A stretch of 64,000 bases of DNA from Mesorhizobium xinjiangense. Lineage in GTDB: Bacteria > Pseudomonadota > Alphaproteobacteria > Rhizobiales > Rhizobiaceae. The notes below the pieces were generated by a model that did not search any database, was not told the DNA's origin, and saw only the letters and a program-made list of their open reading frames with translations. Within the stretch, counting starts at the first letter, position 1, and every line of letters starts with the position of its first letter. This document shows positions 63,207 through 64,000 of this stretch, one piece after another. Location: NCBI RefSeq assembly GCF_009749525.1, contig NZ_WOAC01000005.1, forward strand, positions 62,001-126,000. Reading direction: 5' to 3'. The position numbers and the translations under genes are program-made.

Positions 63207-64000
63207 CTACTCTCCGGCGGGGACCGCGCTGTCGTCGCGTTGCCGGTTGCGCCACCAGCGCAGTGCCAGCGGGTAAACGAAGAGCGCCACCGCGACCAGG
63301 ATGAAGATCGCCGACAGCGGCCGTTCGAGGAAGATCAGCGGATCGCCCTGCGACGACAGCAGCGACTGGCGCAGCGAACGTTCGGCCAGTGGGCCGAGAA
63401 CGATGGCCAGCACCGCCGGGGCGACCGGATAGTCGAGCTTGCGCAGCAGATAGCCGACGACGCCGAACAGCAGCATCAGCCACAGATCGTGCATGGTCTG
63501 GGTGGGCGCATAGCCGCCGACGATGCACAACACGAAGATGACCGGCGCCAGGATGGTGAATTTGAGCGTCAGCACCCGTACGAAGAGCGGGATCATGGCG
63601 ATGTTGAGGATCACCGCGAAGATATTGGCGATGTAGAGCGAGCCGATCAGGCCCCAGACGAAATCCGGATGCTCGGTGAACAGCAGCGGTCCGGGCCGCA
63701 AACCCCAGATGATCATGCCGCCGAGCAGGATCGCCGTCGTCGGCGAGCCGGGAATGCCAAGCGTGATCATCGGCAGCATGGAGCCGGTCGAGGCGGCGTT
63801 GTTGGCCGACTCTGGCGCGGCGATGCCCTTGATGTTGCCCTTGCCGAAGCTGTCGGGATCTTTCGACAGCGCCTTGGTCATGCCGTAGGCCATGAGCGAG
63901 CCGGGCGTGGCGCCGGCGGCCGGCAGGATGCCGACGAAATAGCCGAGCAGTCCGCTCAAGGATGCCGGGACGATGTACTCCTTGATGCGCCGGAGATGTT
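63207..64000 (-). CDS. tctA: Tripartite tricarboxylate transporter permease TctA (5-prime end outside window)
   Basis: C-terminal about 264 residues of a TctA-family large permease: GYFVGILPAAGATPGSLMAYG, GIAAPESANNAASTGSMLPM and LGIPGSPTTAILLGGM, the characteristic proline/glycine blocks, followed by several transmembrane helices. The frame is open to the window end. Imports a carboxylate with a TctC binding protein presumably encoded upstream; next to frc/oxc, oxalate or a related acid is plausible. Confidence 0.9.
   Translation of the reverse strand, partial: HLRRIKEYIVPASLSGLLGYFVGILPAAGATPGSLMAYGMTKALSKDPDSFGKGNIKGIAAPESANNAASTGSMLPMITLGIPGSPTTAILLGGMIIWGLRPGPLLFTEHPDFVWGLIGSLYIANIFAVILNIAMIPLFVRVLTLKFTILAPVIFVLCIVGGYAPTQTMHDLWLMLLFGVVGYLLRKLDYPVAPAVLAIVLGPLAERSLRQSLLSSQGDPLIFLERPLSAIFILVAVALFVYPLALRWWRNRQRDDSAVPAGE

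Overview
The window looks like about 64 kb of a Hyphomicrobiales (Rhizobiales) chromosome, possibly a Phyllobacteriaceae/Mesorhizobium-like lineage. Support: high GC, tightly overlapping operons, a malonate TRAP/decarboxylase set in the rhizobial mat order, and dispersed intergenic palindromic elements and a MITE-like element of the kind common in this order. The genus is not resolved. Essentially the whole window is catabolism plus transport; I see no tRNA, rRNA, prophage, transposase or CRISPR array.

Layout. (1) 1-21.8 kb is a purine-base salvage and degradation island: adenine deaminase, a GST-like protein, a stand-alone Rieske protein and a small acylphosphatase-like protein on the minus strand; divergent from them a BMP-type nucleoside/purine ABC importer, 8-oxoguanine deaminase, a Rieske-oxygenase alpha-like protein lacking its Rieske cluster, an MTA/SAH-type deaminase, guanine deaminase, an adenosine-deaminase-family protein and a 2OG-Fe(II) dioxygenase; then a CDA-fold guanine deaminase-like protein, an NMT1/TauA-type ABC importer, another amidohydrolase and a second 2OG-Fe(II) dioxygenase. 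Two 40-nt elements with covarying hairpins precede the NMT1 importer and the second dioxygenase and look like xanthine-I (NMT1-motif) riboswitches. (2) 21.8-33.5 kb is a D-apiose locus: oiaK and oiaX (RuBisCO-like) divergent from apnO, a sugar ABC importer whose binding-protein gene has a 5-prime frameshift, apsD, apnL and a GntR regulator. (3) 33.6-40.6 kb is a malonate locus: matB, matA, TRAP genes and divergent matR, bordered by remnants of an inositol-monophosphatase gene and a nucleoside hydrolase gene. (4) 40.7-46.5 kb is an acyl-CoA set: acyl-CoA dehydrogenase, MmgE/PrpD, CaiB-type CoA-transferase, LysR and a mesaconyl-CoA-hydratase-like protein. (5) 46.6-54.2 kb is an arginine/basic-amino-acid decarboxylase with two APC antiporter-like permeases, a CDF-like protein and a DUF5996 protein. 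(6) 54.4-64 kb contains a PanE-like reductase, a FAH-family protein, a SucCD-like CoA ligase, formyl-CoA transferase, oxalyl-CoA decarboxylase, a 49-residue ORF and the end of a TctA permease. Its promoters share an inverted repeat, TGRYAT-N5-ATRCCA.

Most unusual: the Rieske protein (2411-3109) and the oxygenase catalytic protein (10099-10959) are complementary halves of one oxygenase alpha subunit, and a GST-like gene sits beside the first. This recalls the NdmC/NdmD/NdmE 7-methylxanthine N-demethylase of caffeine-degrading Pseudomonas, but here the Rieske domain is its own gene and the setting is a purine-deaminase island with xanthine riboswitches. A purine or N-methylpurine oxygenase is my inference from domains and context.
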